In this document: positions 7,310 through 7,575 of the stretch, one piece after another | Numbering within the stretch: position 1 is the stretch's first letter | How the letters are laid out: every line of letters begins with the position of its first letter | Source of the DNA: Bacteroidetes bacterium ADurb.Bin302 | Lineage (GTDB): Bacteria; Bacteroidota; Bacteroidia; Bacteroidales; Paludibacteraceae | Length of the DNA: 7,575 bases | Reading direction: 5' to 3' | Assembly (NCBI GenBank): GCA_002069025.1 | Contig: MWBK01000253.1 | Location: 1-7,575 of the forward strand | Notes under the pieces: generated by a model | Database searches by the model: none | The model's input: the letters and a program-made list of their open reading frames with translations, nothing else | What the model was told of the DNA's origin: nothing | Translations under genes and position numbers: made by a program

Positions 7310-7575
7310 ATGAAAATAACTCCGTCTGAATATAAGATACTTATTGTAGATGATGTAACATCTAATGTTTTGCTATTGAAGGTATTACTGACAAACGAAA
7401 AATTCAATGTCATTACTGCCAGCAGCGGCAAACAAGCACTTGAACTTGTTGAAAATGACCGTCCCGATTTAGTCTTGCTAGATGTGATGATGCCAGAAAT
7501 GAATGGATTTGAGGTTGCACAAATATTAAAGCAAAAAACTGAAACATCAGAGATCCCCATAATATTTTTAACCGC
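7310..7575 (+). CDS. Response-regulator receiver domain protein, 5' part (possibly receiver-histidine kinase)
   Basis: The first 88 codons of a gene that runs off the right edge. They encode a CheY-like receiver domain: KILIVDDV with the acidic pair Asp14 and Asp15, the phospho-acceptor Asp58 in LVLLDVMMPEMNGFE, and Thr88 in IPIIFLTA as the conserved switch residue. The conserved Lys, the end of the receiver and the output domain lie outside the window, so the signal and target cannot be read. I recall Bacteroides proteins with a very similar N-terminal receiver followed by a histidine kinase core; on that memory a kinase output is more likely than a DNA-binding one. The ATG at 7310 places the receiver nine residues from the start, which is normal; no Shine-Dalgarno is present. 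A separate promoter and the upstream terminator suggest it is not part of the carAB operon. Confidence 0.92.
   Translation, partial: MKITPSEYKILIVDDVTSNVLLLKVLLTNEKFNVITASSGKQALELVENDRPDLVLLDVMMPEMNGFEVAQILKQKTETSEIPIIFLT

Noticed and set aside
7300..7560. 86-residue reverse-strand open frame over the receiver gene
   Set aside because: The + strand frame encodes a clear receiver domain; the reverse frame is its shadow.

Overview
The window is an AT-rich stretch of bacterial chromosome, most likely from the Bacteroidales (Bacteroides, Parabacteroides or Prevotella-like). Four things suggest this. None of the genes has a Shine-Dalgarno sequence; their starts sit in A/T-rich leaders. The only good promoter match is the Bacteroidota type (TTTG, 19 bp, TAnnTTTG). 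A 627-residue PurF-like protein is followed by carA and carB, an order I recall from Bacteroides genomes (memory, not checked here). The partial gene at the right edge starts with a receiver domain, as in Bacteroidota receiver-kinase proteins. No mobile element, CRISPR array, tRNA or rRNA is visible.

Layout, all on the + strand: the 3' part of glmS (1-780); a 21-bp gap; a divergent PurF-like glutamine amidotransferase/phosphoribosyltransferase (802-2685); a 40-bp gap; carA (2726-3811); a 7-bp gap; carB (3819-7046); a 15-bp perfect stem terminator (7073-7114); an intergenic region with a candidate promoter (7218-7248) and a small inverted repeat (7250-7272); and the first 88 codons of a receiver-domain protein (7310 to the window end). 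The short gaps, single strand and lone terminator suggest that glmS, the purF-like gene, carA and carB form one transcript whose start lies left of the window.

The four operon genes share one theme, use of the glutamine amide nitrogen. GlmS makes glucosamine-6-phosphate for cell-wall and LPS precursors. CarA and CarB make carbamoyl phosphate for pyrimidines and arginine. The PurF-like protein is built like the first enzyme of purine synthesis but has lost or changed several family hallmarks, so its exact reaction is uncertain.

The points most worth a second look are the strong resemblance of CarA and CarB to the animal CAD/CPS1 type rather than the E. coli type, and the unusual active-site and insertion pattern of the PurF-like protein. 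I see no clearly undescribed multi-gene system; most of the window is core metabolism.
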